Shown piece by piece: positions 1 to 27,803 of a DNA stretch of 64,000 nucleotides. The notes beneath the pieces were generated by a model, which saw only the letters and a program-made list of their open reading frames with translations, made no database searches and was not told where the DNA came from. The translations under genes and the position numbers were made by a program. The DNA is from Dysidea avara (taxonomy: Eukaryota > Porifera > Demospongiae > Dictyoceratida > Dysideidae). The stretch spans positions 44,087,391 to 44,151,390 of the forward strand of contig NC_089272.1 in assembly GCF_963678975.1 (NCBI RefSeq). The letters run 5' to 3'. How positions within the stretch are numbered: the first letter of the stretch is position 1; each line of letters begins with the position of its first letter.

Positions 1-2162
1 ATACTGGAGATAAATATATTCTAATGGAACAGTCAAGTTAGATTCAACTTGTTAAGGTGAAAGTATTCTATGAATGTGTACATACTTTTAGAAATGCATC
101 ATACTAACTACATCAATATGACAATATACATACTTGGATTGCATTATACCTTTAGATGTTAAAATGAATGTGTTTTGTTCATTAGAGAGTACAGTGATAC
201 GTATACAAACTTCAAGAAGGCATAATAAACTGGTGGGATACAATACAATTATAGTAGAAGTATTGATAGTATACTGATATTAAGGGTGTTGGAGTCTAGG
301 ACCACATAATATATTTCTATAATTGTAACATGGGCATGAGTGATTTAGCTGATATGTACGCCCAAAGGCATACATATCAGTTAGCCCATAAGTGTTACAT
401 TCACATAATTATATATATTCAGCTATTACCATAGCATGATTCCTCTAAGGTTTTGAATGTTTCAGTAACCGACTTTTGGTAGTCTATTTTATAATGTTTG
501 TAACAAAACAAGACAGCCAAATTTTATTATATATCAAAAAAACTTTGTGAAAAGTCACCATAGCCTGCTACAAATACTGTATTGGACTGATTTGGTGATT
601 GTATAGGACACATATAATGAATACAGTGAAACCTGTCTTAGCAGTCACTAGTGTAGGAAGGCCACCTCTCTAAAAGTCCAATATAATTTTCTTTGTAAGG
701 TCTTGTAATAAATATGCAATCAGTTGTAATGCTATCATTTTTGTCTACACACATGACAATAGATTAGTTCCAATGTAGGTTGTATGACTTCAACATTTTT
801 TAGCAGAAAAGGATAAGCACACAATACATAAGCCATTACAAATGGCATTAAACTATCACAGGGCTGATTCAGGGCCAGGATTTGGCAGTGGGGTTCACAG
901 AACTTCACACCAAGCTGTTAGGAAGGGATCTTAAGAGGTACAGGTACCCCAACAAATTTTATACCCAATACAGTAGTCTAAGAGTATTCTTTATAGATAA
1001 ATTGTGCTCTTCATTAAACATGTCATCAGATCCAGTGGTGATCTTCATAAGTGGCCAAATTAATGTAAACTCTAACATGTCATGTATGTGTTTTGGCATA
1101 CAAGGGACAAGTGCTACTCAGTATGAAAAATTACAATCATAACACATGGGACATGGAAATACTCACTAGAAATTCTCTACACTTGTAGGAGTAAATTTAA
1201 GGTTGAATAACATGACTGTTCTATTAGGGTATTTGTGATTGCAATGTGGTGATAAGACAATGCATGGTGATTGCTTTATTAGAAGTTTTTTACAGAGCAT
1301 TGTGATGTATAAAATTTTGAGGAATCACAGAAAAGTGAAACACCAGTATTCTATAATATATGGAGGGCAATGATAGGATTAAATTTGTAACCTGATCTTC
1401 CTTTTTTCATCTTCACCTATTAATTCAACTTCTTTGGGCATTGCACAAAATTAAAGTTAATACATACGTTGAGAATAGACTAAGTGCAGGTAGATTTATG
1501 TTTCAGTACAACAGCAGTGCAGAAGCATAACCCAAAAGCAGCACTAAGTTAACAAGATGCAGGGGTGTGGAGTGAAGCCCCCAAATGCTAAGAGACCATG
1601 AATTATTTTGATAAAACTCGCTACTTTTATGTGAGACCTCGTACATTAACATGATAGTAAATCAATTATATTAGCATAACCACTGGGAAACAACTACCTT
1701 TGTAAACTGGTAGATTGGTAGGGCTACAGGCATGAATCCACTCACAAAAATAGAATGACTTACCATATGTATAAGCAATCAAAACATTATTTTGGTTTCT
1801 ATATATATGTGTATTGAGGAACATCTTGTGTGTATTGCCTACATTATAATACATTATAATGTCTGGTCTTTCTCCAATCAAAATGAACAACCCTACAACT
1901 CAACACTCTTAAATTCTTTTTGAAGGACTAAGTAACTCCAACAGACCAGTCTGAATACTCTAATAGAGCAGTCACATAAATAATAGGATTTATTAATATA
2001 TGATATAAAAGAGCTCAAGTCTTTTAGAGACAAATGAAAATTTTGTTACTGTAAAAACCATTGTGCTGTACAGCTACTATTACTCACTCACTCACTCACT
2101 TTTGTGCTGCCATATTGGTGTGTTAGGTTAATTGCTGAGATGGCATACTTCCCACCAAATAG
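1..2162. other. Intergenic AT-rich sequence, no supported gene
   Basis: No open frame here resembles a known protein, and the longest (882-1142) has no recognisable motif or splice context. The stretch holds one hairpin element (326-398), copies of a dispersed motif around TGACTGTTCTATTAG at about 1213-1233 and in the opposite orientation at 1954-1976, and a short (CACT)n run near 2082-2100. A decayed transposon end (gtgaaacctgtcttagcagt) lies near 627-646. Confidence 0.6.
326..398. mobile_element. Small hairpin element, family shared with 10106-10207
   Basis: Two imperfect inverted arms around a short loop. The arms contain GTGATTTAGCTGATATGTAC and its near reverse complement, and the outermost bases are TGTAACA/TGTTACA. 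The same arm sequence (GTGATTTGTCTGATATGTAC) forms a second hairpin at 10106-10207, so this is a repeated foldback family and not a chance palindrome. Confidence 0.55.
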
Positions 2163-3893
2163 TTGCAAAGTTGTAACCAATACATTTACACTGTGTGGTC
2201 TGCTGAAACTGAATGTGAACTGTACTTGAGTGCTAAAGGAATACCAGAATATTTTTGTGTTAAATTACTACCTTGTCCAGTAGGATTCACATTACATAAT
2301 CATTTACAGAGATGTCATTGTGATGCAGTGTTGGATTGTGATTTTATTTCTGTCACTATTTGTAAAATACTATATTACAGTTGGATATCAGCTGATACTG
2401 TCAATGGCTCACACATGTACCATGTCTCATCTCAATGTCCTTTTGACTACTGTATACCCTATTCATCATACCTCAACCTGTCAACTCCTGAGTGCATCAA
2501 ATAAAAATAATATGCCAGCATAATAGGCTGGAGTGCTATTCCAGCATAATGCTAGCATATTAGGTGGATATTTCAAACTATGGAGTTTAATTCCATAAAA
2601 AATAGATTGATACTCCCTAATAAAGCAGGCAGTGGAAACTGCAACTCAAATACATTGTACATAGCTCCTTAGATCAATACTCTCTAATAGAACAGTCACT
2701 TTGTAATGAAATACTCTAATAGAGCATTCACTGATTAAAATGTTCCAAGATAGTTGTAAGAAATGCTGCTAACCTAGGAGTATAATGTAAGCATAATGCA
2801 AGCACTGAAGAACATAACAGGTGAAAGTTTTGGGAAATTCCTGAAAGCATTGTGGGCAAAATGTTTAGCATATTTGACTCAGGCCTGACATGCAGGCGGT
2901 GTCTGTGTTATGTGGACATTGTCAACAAAGTCTCATTGCTGTGTTTGGTTCATCACAGTGTTAAAAGTATTCCAACGTTTTTCTGGTTATCATAATACCA
3001 AGAGTTAATAAATTATAATAGTGGAGAATAGCACAATTATTAACTCTTGATAATACCTATAGCAATAGCAGGTATTGTGTTGGTTAATGATGTTGTTTGT
3101 GTTACCAATGGAACTATTAATACATTCATTTTTAATGTGAACATTATCAACACAAACTATTCAGCATAGTTAACAAACTGCTATTCACCTATTTGTATAG
3201 CACTTTCAGTTTTCAATTTGGATATAGAAATTGAAACTTTCTATAATATTATACGACATGACCAATAATATTACTCAAAGACATGTTTACAATTAGCATT
3301 TCAATTTTACCTTATACGATAGCTTTTACTCTGGTAAAGTACAGAGACTTATAGCACAAAGAAGTTTACATGTTCTAGCCACACTCTTCTTATTGAGTTA
3401 TACTAAAATCTCATCAATGATGTGTCATGTCTTGCTCTTTTATACTCAAATTACTCATCTTCCCCAGTAGACACACTCAGTTATTCTGGTCAGTAGATAC
3501 AAGTGTTGAATTGTTTGGAGTGAAATTCACTATACTGTTTGTGATCTGTTTACTAATCCTGTCAACATTGATATTTTTCAATATTCTTCTTCTATTCACA
3601 AGGGCATTGTTAAAAGATTTCAAATCATAAATATATTTAAGCCACTACATGATGATCCATGTTTTGGTCCATACACGGATAGATACATTTACTGGACTGG
3701 ATTGCAACTTTTGTTGAGAGGCACCTTCTTTAGTTTCTCAGCATTTGAAAACAATATCAGTCTTATCAGTGGCACCATTGCAGTAGGTGTTCTACTTTGG
3801 GTACAAGACATTCTATGTTCTCTTAAGAGCTTGTTCAGTAATATACACCTTCTTACCTTGCTATTAGTGTATATGTATATTTGCATCATATAA
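2163..3893 (+). pseudogene. Decayed multi-membrane surface protein of a sponge-type family
   Basis: Conceptual fragments match, in order, the C-terminal half of a large family of animal cell-surface proteins abundant in sponges. 2163-2500 gives the cysteine-rich segment (LLPCPVGFTLHNHLQRC, then CPFDYC). 2895-2960 gives VLCGHCQQSLIAVFGSSQC followed by a stop. 3060-3250 gives AIAGIVLV, TNGTINTFIFNVNI and FNLDIEIETF. 3330-3630 gives ATLFLLSYTKI, VDTSVELFGVKFTILF and LLFTRALL. 3633-3893, in another frame, gives FKPLHDDPCFGPYTDRYIYW and RGTFFSFSAF. Several stops, frameshifts and a ~390-bp insertion (2505-2890) break it. The true protein would have extracellular repeats, the cysteine module and several membrane helices; its function is unknown. 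No bounded ectodomain is visible upstream, so the copy is also 5' truncated. Confidence 0.8.
2505..2890. repeat. Dispersed repeat inserted in the surface-protein pseudogene
   Basis: This stretch separates the CPFDYC segment from the LCGHCQQ segment, which are close together in the family. It contains three copies of the dispersed motif TACTCTAATAGARCAGTCAC or variants (about 2608, 2677, 2709) and GCATAATAGG-type words (2517-2570, 2795). The same combination recurs at 58440-58820. It is probably a decayed mobile sequence that arrived after the gene had lost function, or that inactivated it. Confidence 0.45.
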
Positions 3894-5541
3894 TGGATGT
3901 AAAGAAGCCAGCAGTGCTGTATTGGAGTACCTTATCCTTGTGGTGCTTGTGTACTTTATTCTCTTCCCCCTGTGTAACTAGTATGATACATAGTAACACA
4001 CTACAAAAACTAATTGCATGATCAATGAGAAAGTGTGGGAAATATGGAAGAAAAATTAAAGAATAATGTATAAATCACATGAGTATAGTGAAATCCCAGA
4101 TGTTACATTTAATTACAAAGAATTCTGAGAACTTCACGTTACTGTGATTGGTTAGCCACATAATAGCTACTTTTATTGTGATTTGATTTTCGTACTTCAC
4201 AGTTTACAAAATCAAATTATATATGTTATTATCGTTTGGTTTCCCTGCTAGACCATTACATGTCTGTAGCTAAATACATGTCAACAAGTCTAAAGAGATT
4301 ATGGAATAAAAATCAGTGGTGTAGGAAGCAGAGGTGTCATGGGTGCTTGGGCATCAATAGATATTTCTAACCAGAATCAAAATCACCAAGGCAGTATCAT
4401 CTCTCCTTTTCTAACTTGCCAGTGATTTCATCTGCCTTCAACCATAGTCCATAGGCTTAAACAAAGGTGTGGTACAAGTGCATTAGAAATAATAGAATAA
4501 GATAGAGATACTATAAAAAAGAGTAGTCATATATCCTAATAAAAGAGTCAAGTGTAGCTTTATTATAAGCAGTGATTAAACTGTTAATATCCATAAGTTA
4601 AACCCTTCAGTACTAATGTGACTAGAAATTATCTGGAGATGAAAATCAAGCTATCATTTTATTGGTAGGGCACCCATAAGTTAATTATCTTCCTACTCCC
4701 CTGAAAATGATTGCTTTGTTTATAGATGGATCAAAGATTTATTAAATCCAGAGCAGGTTGGTCACATGTCATCAGACATCTATTGATCTCAAAGTAAAGT
4801 TCAAAATCATTCAACACCGACACTTCAGTATCAATGTAAAGTATTCTAACATGCAAATTGACATCGATAAATTATGGTTCCCAGAGCCCTTATTTCAGCA
4901 GCCCAACACTTTGCATGACTATTATAATCAAGAAATAAATGCACATTATGCATACTTCTCGTGAATGTGACAAAGGACTCAGGGGCGGATTTAGGAGCTG
5001 GCAAGGGGAGGGACACAAACAAGCTAAGTTGTAGGTGGTTGAGGAGAGCAGATTCTCTTGAAGCAACAAAATTCTTTTGGATTTTTGAGCTTAGTATTTC
5101 AATCAAAACTCAAAACAAGCATGGCTCCTCCACAAGGTGGGGGTCAAAAACAAAAAAATACCTCATTCTGAATCCACCATTGGGACTTCATAATAACATC
5201 AGGTGCCATGTAATCATACATAGTAGTATGTCATAGGGCTATGACGTGTGACCGACCTCCTCTGGGTTTAATCATAGATAATAAAACAATCTCTATTTTA
5301 TATTGGGAAAAACTATTTTATCAAATTTTCTGCAAAATTTGACATATTTTCCCATATTTTTCTGTTTCCTACTGGAGAATCAATCAATTTAGATGAATTT
5401 TTGCTGATATTTGCATAATTACTGTGAAAAGCAACAATTTAACGTTCGATTTTGCAGTTTAGTTAAATGTCAAAATATGACAAAATTTAGTGAAATTTTC
5501 AGCACAAAAAAAACAACACACAAAAACAGTAATAATTAATG
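3894..5541. other. Intergenic, no gene seen
   Basis: No frame has family resemblance. The only structured item is the short element at 4980-5182. The rest is AT-rich, and I see nothing coding in it. Confidence 0.5.
4980..5182. mobile_element. Short non-autonomous element with CAGGGGCGGAT terminus
   Basis: It begins CAGGGGCGGATTTAGGAGC and ends in sequence complementary to that start (GAATCCACCATTG). The body is closely similar to 52201-52687, sharing 'agctggcaaggggaggg', 'ggctcctccacaaggtgggg' and other blocks. The terminus resembles hAT-type CAGGGGCGG ends. A clean 8-bp target duplication is not visible at this copy. Confidence 0.6.
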
Positions 5542-20260
<14,719 letters not shown>

Positions 20261-20640
20261 GGCTATGTGGACAATGGTGGCAGGTGGACATTGCTTTGGA
20301 CAGAAAAAAAGAGTGTTTGTATGGATCAAGACCACTACGATGTAAGTAGTTGTAATAAAGTTCGGTGATAGTATAGTAGTCTCGCGTGGGAAGACTACGT
20401 TAATAGTGAGTGTCTAATCATGTTATACCATACATGTACGACTCTTAATAGGTATTGGAACGGCGTCACGCGCCCAGTATATAGTCTCGCGTGGCCAGAC
20501 TGCTTTTTTCCGTATATTGGGTGTAGAAAAAGGGTCTGGTGCACGGATAGAGACTTGCAGCGTGACGTAAAACGACGTAAAACGTCGTAATTGCTAAGCA
20601 ACCGTAGCTGTCGGCCATGTTTCGGAACGGTGTTGTGGCT
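20261..20640 (-). promoter_or_regulatory. Putative promoter region of the DDE-like gene
   Basis: This lies directly upstream of the 20260 start codon. It contains closely spaced ACGT words (20561-20590, with a TGACGTAA that fits a bZIP/CRE half-site) and an 'attgctaagcaacc' word. It also holds decayed copies of the short TAGTCTCGCGTGG element (20376, 20480). No clear TATA box is seen. The assignment rests on position. Confidence 0.3.
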
Positions 20641-22600
20641 GAAGAGTGCTTTTGCGGGATTTAGTACAGGCTGTAATGAAGTGAATCAGTGTTTTTAAAT
20701 ACCACCCAACTCGTTAAAAAAGGTGAAGTTAGAATCGGTGAGTAATGTATTGACATTTAATTAGCCACCTATTTCAAAAAGCCAATGATAAGATCTATTT
20801 TAGATCTTCTATTTTTAAGAGCTTCCCAGTGCCACTACACCCAGCGCTTAGTGAATAAATCTCGTTACCTTCATTCTGACCCAATATGCGCCGTAGAAAG
20901 TTGTCCCGAAACATGTTCGTCTAGCAACCGTTGCTTCACTTATGCAAGTCCTGTATAGTATTATGTTGCACGTGGATTGGAATCAACTCCATAAATTGCA
21001 CGAAATGTGAAACATTCCTTGTAATAAAGTTTACAGGAAAAACTTATTTCATGTGGAAACTAGCTATTTACACAGAGGAAGACAATGTTTTATACGAAGC
21101 TGATTCTAGTACTTATATTTCTGGTGAATGGTAATGGAATGAACAACCCCCAGCTTGATTTTCTGTGAGTGTGTATCGGCAACTTCTGTTGCCAGGTGCA
21201 TAGTTGTCTGAACGTTTCACTGTCATGTAGCTTCACATGATGCCAACTCACCATGTTGTGTTGCTATAGAAACAGAACAGATACTGCTCTTTCACGTGTA
21301 CCAAGTGTGTGTAAGTACACGTTCCTACTGCCATGATTTGCCTACACAAACATTCCGTTACATTCGCAATTCATCCACTCGATAATTCAGCATTAACGTA
21401 TCCTTCTCCTAACTCTGCATAGCTGCTGTCTAGCATAACCGTTTGTCTTTCAAGCTTTATAATCTAATACCTAGGCTGTGGAACAAAGCTAATAGGATGG
21501 TAGGACACTTTGCTCTTAGGTTCTACATCACTCTCGAAAAACCTTTAAAACTTCATTAGGAGACAATTAAATTAGTATACGATACAAATTACGGAAACCA
21601 CCCATAACATTCAAAACAAGCCTACTTATGGTTTGTGACGCCGTTTCCAATGGTTTCTCACTACGTAGAACAACTCTATGGATTCCTTTTTATCAATGAT
21701 GATGCAGAAATTGTTAAAACGCTCACCAGTGTCTTTCAACATGGGATAACCAGCCTGTCAAGTGTGAATCTCAAAAAAAAAATCGTTCTGTAGATTTTTA
21801 GATATGCATCTCTCTAGCTAGTGTCTACCAAATTTGAAGGGCATGGTACATGAAAATGAAGTTGTTAGGCAAATTGTGACTAGCGAACATGCACTCTGTA
21901 AAGTAGTGATCACATGATGACAGCTGTTGCTGTTCAACACAAATTTTCCATAGTTTCTGCAAGGTGATGATGTTAGAACTTGAATAATGTTACTTGTATC
22001 CACAATAGTAGACTGACAGGTTAGTAGAGCTGATATTCATAGTCCTTCACTTTGTCTGATGGAACAGCCTGTTTGTGGTCATGCATGAAAAAAAAAAAAA
22101 AAGGAAAACTACAGCCTTGTAAGGCTTCATTTAATAACAATAACCTCAGAAAATGTGAAGTATAGTGTTTCTGAACAGTTGGGCAGAAAAAAATAAAAAG
22201 TGCAGCATTGTTTGTTTGCTGTTCTTATCTTCACTTGTAGCAGGTAGAGTAGCTTTAGCTAACCAGATATCCAATGTTTCACTGTATACTCAGATTGTTT
22301 CGATAAAATAACAGAAAACAGGTGCTACTTTGGGAAATTGTTTTACCCAAGTTGAATAAGTCTTCAGCTAAATAATTCACTTCAGTCCGCATCAAACATT
22401 TATTTGGTTGTGGCATAGAGGCTATATGTTATGTTAGCTGGTAGTGATGCTGCTGAAATGCTGCTGAAATATTTGCTAACATGTACCTGCCGGAATCCAC
22501 CTGTCTCCAATGATATTCCCTCCAATATCCACAAATATTATGATATTCTTGTTCAGTACAAAATGCTACACAATAAACAATGTAAAAGGAATGTCTACAC
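20641..22600. other. Intergenic, no gene supported
   Basis: Open frames are short and unrelated to known families. The only notable features are an 'agcaaccgttgct' palindrome at about 20924-20936 and a poly-A run near 22088-22102. I see no tRNA, transposon end or splice-consistent exon. Confidence 0.45.
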
Positions 22601-22635
22601 CTTCAAACTAGCCTTTAAACAAGTGAGAGAAAGCC

Positions 22636-22674
<39 letters not shown>

Positions 22675-24330
22675 GTCTGTCTGTATGTGTGTGTGTGTGT
22701 GTCTGTATGCATGTGTGTGTGTGTGTGACAGGGAAATTGAGAGAAAAGTTCTGATGGATGGCAATTATGCCCAAAGCACATGTATGTCAGATGCTTTTGT
22801 ATATGTGACCGTCTCAGCAAAAACCCGATTAGCATGCATATTGAGAAAATCGAAATTTAAAAATAATTCGTAAAATTACGCATGCTACAAAAAAAATTAT
22901 GCAAGTTTTTATCGGGCCAGCACTTAAAGAAGGAAGACTTAAATCGATTAAAACTATATACCATCTTATTTGCCTGTTCATGGGCAGTTTGAAAATATTT
23001 GTTTTGTTTCTCTAGCTTCAACGGTATGCGTGTCACGTGCGTTTGTTTATGTTTCGGTAAACGTAAACAATATTGTCATCGTTTCTTCTATCAAACCGCC
23101 TTCTTATCCATATACGCAAGTATCTACAGGACTAATACTATACCTTGGCTGATGTGCTGATCCATGGTGAACGTTTTAAGCCAATTTGCAACATTGTAGA
23201 CTAATCCAAACGGAAGTTATGGCTGCGAATGTAAGCACCTGTAGTTTATTTTTAGTATAGTCGCTGTACAAATTGATTACTTTGCTCTTCCTACTGTCTA
23301 TCGCTATAATTCCAAAACTATACATCACAGAAGGCTGAAACTTTGATGGTCCATTCCTTGGACACTGCTGAGTGAATAAAGATTTTTTTTTTAATTGTGC
23401 GAACAAGTTGGGTTTTTACTGAGACAGTCACATATGTAACTATGTGTGTTTGTGACTGTGAACGTTCATGTGTGTCACCAGAGTTGTCAGACATATCATT
23501 AAACACACGCACACTACATACCTGTCTGTCTGTATGTGTGTGTCTGTATGCTTGTGTGTGCATGCGTGTGACAGGGAAATTGCGAGAAAAGTTCCGATGG
23601 ATAGCCAATTATGCCCAAAGCACATATATGTCAGATGCTGTGACTGCGAGCGTGCGTGTGTGTGCACCAGAGTTGTCAGACATGTCATTAACCACACACA
23701 CACTACACACCTGTCTGTCTGTATGTGTGTGCATGTGTGTGTGTGTGACAGGGAAATTGAGAGAAAAGTTCTGATGGATGGCAATTATGCCCAAAACACA
23801 TGTATGTCAGATGCTTTTGTATATGTAACTATGTGTGTGTGACTGCGAACGTTCATGTGTGTACACCAGAGTTGTCAGACATATCATTACACACGCACAC
23901 ACTATACACCTATCTGTCTGTATGTATGTGTGTGCAAGCGTGCGTGTGACAGGGAAATTGCGAGAAAAGTTCTGATGGATAGCCAATTATTCCCAAAGCA
24001 CATGTATGTCAGATGCTGTGACTGCGAACATGCATGTGTGTGCACCAGAGTTGTCAGACATGCCATAAAACACACACACACACTCACACATGCATACACA
24101 CACAGGTTAGTCCAGTACTGCTACACACACACACCTGTCTGTCTGTATGTGTGTGTGTGTGTGACAGGGAAATTGCGAGAAAAGTTCTGATGGATGAGAA
24201 ATTATGCCCAAAGCACATGTATGTGAGATGCTTTTGTACATGTAACTATGTGTGTTTGTGACTGTGAGCGTACATGTGTGTGCACCAGAGTTGTCAGACA
24301 TATCATTAAATACGCACACACACACAGAAG
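22636..24330. repeat. Tandem array of ~190-bp units rich in (CA)n/(GT)n
   Basis: About five copies of a compound unit: a (CA)n tract, 'cctgtctgtctgtatgtgtg', 'tgacagggaaattg' with 'gagaaaagttctgatggat', 'tatgcccaaagcacatgtat', 'gtcagatgctt', and 'caccagagttgtcagacat'. Copies start near 22640, 23510, 23700, 23890 and 24080. The first is split by the element at 22802-23434. Reading frames on both strands here are repeat artefacts. Confidence 0.85.
22802..23434. mobile_element. ~0.63-kb TIR element inserted in the 190-bp array
   Basis: Ends are TATGTGACCGTCTCAGCAAA and, inverted from the right, TATGTGACTGTCTCAGTAAA. Sister array units read 'gcttttgtatatgtaactat' without the element, so both the insertion and the empty site are visible in one sequence. 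The interior carries the conserved block 'caaagtttcagccttctg' and 'tttggaattatagc' (minus strand). Confidence 0.75.
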
Positions 24331-24339
24331 TATATTGAC

Positions 24340-25499
24340 ATAACTTGCATATTTGCAGGAAATAAATAAGCCTAGAAAGAAATGGAACCAACAAAAGCCA
24401 TGAGCAGATTGCGGATCATTTATCTACTATCTGATTCCCCCACCACTATTTAGTGAGAACATATTTGTGATGCATAGATTTTTAACTTTCCTTGTTTATA
24501 TAGGTTGAAGACTCCACAAAATTGACATCGTGCACAGAGAGTGCAGGTCAACGTAATACAGACTATATACATATTGCTTGTTTCACATGAATTGTTGTGA
24601 TAAGTTGTCATTGTATTATGTCAATATTAATCGACTGTGGATAGTTATAAGCTGTGCCTAGAGTCACAGCAGTCATGTGAATAAAATAAAACTTGGGAAA
24701 ATGCATAGGTCTCTGAGGGTGCTCAAACCCAATACTTCAGATGATGACCATGTAAGAGCAGAGGTGGGACATTATGAGCAAGTGATGACCATGTATAAGC
24801 AAGTGATGACCATGTATAAGCAGAGGTGGGACATTATTGCTACTGGTGATGTATGTCCATCCCCTGGACTATACACAAGTTGAACTGGATCAATAAAAAC
24901 AGCTAAAAATTAAAAGTGGATTGTTTTTCTCGAGGGAGTTAACATTTCAGTCAACCAGATTAGTGGTGACAACAAAGGTGTCATCAACAGACACATGTAG
25001 TTTTGCTCTGTTACAAGTTTGGGAAAAGGCTGTTATGGACACTGCATTTTATGGCTTCCCCATAAGAAATGTATGGTGAAAATTTTGATTGGCCATAACT
25101 ATTGTGTCAGACATTTGAACTAATATTTTTAATTAGTGGGTTAACCTGTGCTACAAATGAGCCAAATTTCAAGGTTGTGTGTAATTGCATTCATGAGTTA
25201 TTAAAATAATATTTTTGAGGATCCAGCTCAATGCATACATACTATAGACTACTCAGTGGGATTTCTGTTGTCTTTCACAACCAGAATTACATCCAAAAAA
25301 TCCATGCACTCAAATAGCTACATAAAACCTGTTTACGTTATATTTGAGGCTGTCCAGTCCAGTCATGGATTTTTTTCCCTTTCTGCACCTTTCCCTGCAA
25401 GCTGTAGGACCAGGAGTCTTACAGATCTTCAGCACTTGTGTTGTAAAGCCTTAATATAAATAAATATTTAGTCTCTGCAGCTTCAGAAGGTGATGTATA
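24340..25499. other. Intergenic, no gene supported
   Basis: It contains a small local repeat (24745-24835, 'gtgatgaccatgtataagca' units). A 68-codon frame at 24677-24883 has no convincing family match. Nothing else is seen. Confidence 0.4.
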
Positions 25500-25830
25500 T
25501 TATACTGCTAGCACTAATACTCTGCTAACATTATGGTTACTACGTACAGTTACAGTAGGTATACTGGCATGGTGTGTACATGACATAGAATAGTAACAAC
25601 AGAAGATCATTATGATAACACAGTTCTGTATCTATGTTAGACAATAACTGGTGTGCACATCTGTGGCTAGTATGGTTACTACACAGAACAATTATAATAA
25701 TACTGGTATCCATGTGCATGACATAGCTAGTGTGGTAACTAAGTAGGACTATATAGACTATCCTGCTTGTGACATAGTATGGTAACTACATAAGACCATA
25801 CTGGTATGTTACGTGGCAAAGTACGTATGG
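25500..25830. repeat. Degenerate tandem repeat, 60-90-bp unit
   Basis: Words such as 'tatggttactac', 'actggtat', 'catgtgcatgacatag' and 'tggtaactaa' recur in order four times with heavy divergence. It borders the large satellite and may be an older array beside it. Confidence 0.4.
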
Positions 25831-27695
25831 TACAACATGCATATCACACTAGTTGACATTATATTAGTCAACATTGGTTGACATCATATGAGTCAACATT
25901 AGTTGACATCAAATGAGTCAACATTGGTTGACATAATATGAGTCAACATTGGTTGATATATCACACTGGTTGACATGAGTCAACATCATATCACACTGGT
26001 TGACACAAGTCAACATCATAATACTGGTTGATATGAGTCGCACAACATCATATAGCAACATCATATAGCTGACATGAGTCAACATAAAATCACACTGGTT
26101 GATATGAGTCATGATCATACAACATCATATCACACTGGTTGACCTGAGTCATACAACATCAAATCACACAGGTTGATATGAGTTGATATGAGTCACTCTA
26201 CATAAGATTGCACTGGCATCATATCACACTGGTTGATAGTGTCATACAACATCATATAATTATCACATTGGTTGATATGAGTCACTTAACATCATGTTGT
26301 GTGACTCATATCAACCAATGTTATATGACTCGGGTCAACCAGTGTGATAATATGATGTTGACTCAGGTCAACTATATAGTGCGATATGATGTTGTGTGAC
26401 TCATATCAACCAGTGTGATAATTATGATGTTGATCATATCACACTGGTTGACATGAGTCATACAACATCATATCAAACTGGTTGATATGAGTCACAGAAC
26501 ATCATGTTGTGTGACTCATATCAACCAGTGTGATATGACTCAGGTCAACCAGCATGATAATTTCTAATGTTGACTCAGGTCAACTGGTGTGATATGATGT
26601 TGTGTGACTCATGTCAACCAATGTGATAATTATGATGTTGACCCAGGTCAACCACTGTAATATAATGTGGACTCATGACAATGTGTGATATGATGCTGAC
26701 TCGTGTCAATCATATTACACTGCTTGACATGAGTCACACAACATCATATCACACTGGTTGATATGATCATGAGTCACTCAACACCATATCACACTGGTTG
26801 ATATGAGTCACACAACATCATATCACACTGGTTGATATGAGTCACTCAACACCATATCACACTGGTTGATATGAGTCACACAACATCATATCACACTGGT
26901 TGATATGAGTCACACAACATCATATCACACTGGTTGATATGAGTCACTCAACACCATATCACACTGGTTGATATGAGTCACACAACATCATATCACACTG
27001 GTTGATATGAGTCATGATCATACAACATCATATCACACTAGTTGACCTGAGTGCATCATATTATCACACTGGTTGACCTGAGTAATACAACATCAAATCA
27101 CACTGGTTGATAAGAGTCACTCTACATAAGATCGCACTGGTTGATATGGCATCCTATCACACTGGTTGATATGTGTCATACAACATCATGATATTATCAC
27201 ACTGGTTGATATGAGTCACTTAACATCATGTTGTGTGACTCATATCAACCAGTGTTATATGACTCGGGTCAACCAGTGTGATCATATTATGATGTTGACT
27301 CAGGTCAACTGGTGTGATATGATGTTGTGTGACTCATGTCAACCAGTGTGATAATATGATGTTGACTCAGGTCAACCACTGTAATATAATTTTGACTCAT
27401 GTCAATGTGTGATATGATGTTGACTCATGTCTCATGTCTCGTGTCAATCATATCACACTGGTTGATATGAGTCACTCAACATTATAATCACACCGGTTGA
27501 TATGAGTCACTCAACATCATATCACACCGGTTGATATCAGTCACACAACATCATATCACACTGGTTAACATGAGTCAACATCATATCACACTGGTTAACA
27601 TGAGTCAACATCATATCACACTGGTTGATATGAGTCACAGAACATCATATCACACTGGTTGACATGAGTCATACAACATCATATCACACTGGTTG

Positions 27696-27803
27696 TTATT
27701 GTTGTTATTATTGTTATTATCTACTTTACCAGTTAGGCACTGGAGGGTGTACACAGAAGGCAGAGCCTGTTCGAGGTGTTTACCCATAGCCTAGGAGCCT
27801 AAG
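27696..27803 (-). mobile_element. Truncated SINE/LINE-like insertion in the satellite
   Basis: A (TTATTG)n-like tract is followed by 'ccagttaggcactgg', 'acacagaaggcagagcctgt' and 'taggagcctaag'. The same block is at 36131-36260, where it extends further. In minus orientation the microsatellite would be a 3' tail. Satellite sequence resumes cleanly on both sides with a short GTTG overlap. Confidence 0.6.

Noticed and set aside
22431-24394. Many 60-125-codon frames rich in Cys/Val or His/Thr on both strands
   Set aside because: Generated by (CA)n/(GT)n tracts of the tandem array; the same DNA is open on both strands, as expected for such repeats.
24677-24883. GDVCPSPG in a short frame, resembling a 2A-like or LINE motif
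   Set aside because: Lacks the NPGP core, sits in a local duplication, and has no reverse transcriptase nearby.
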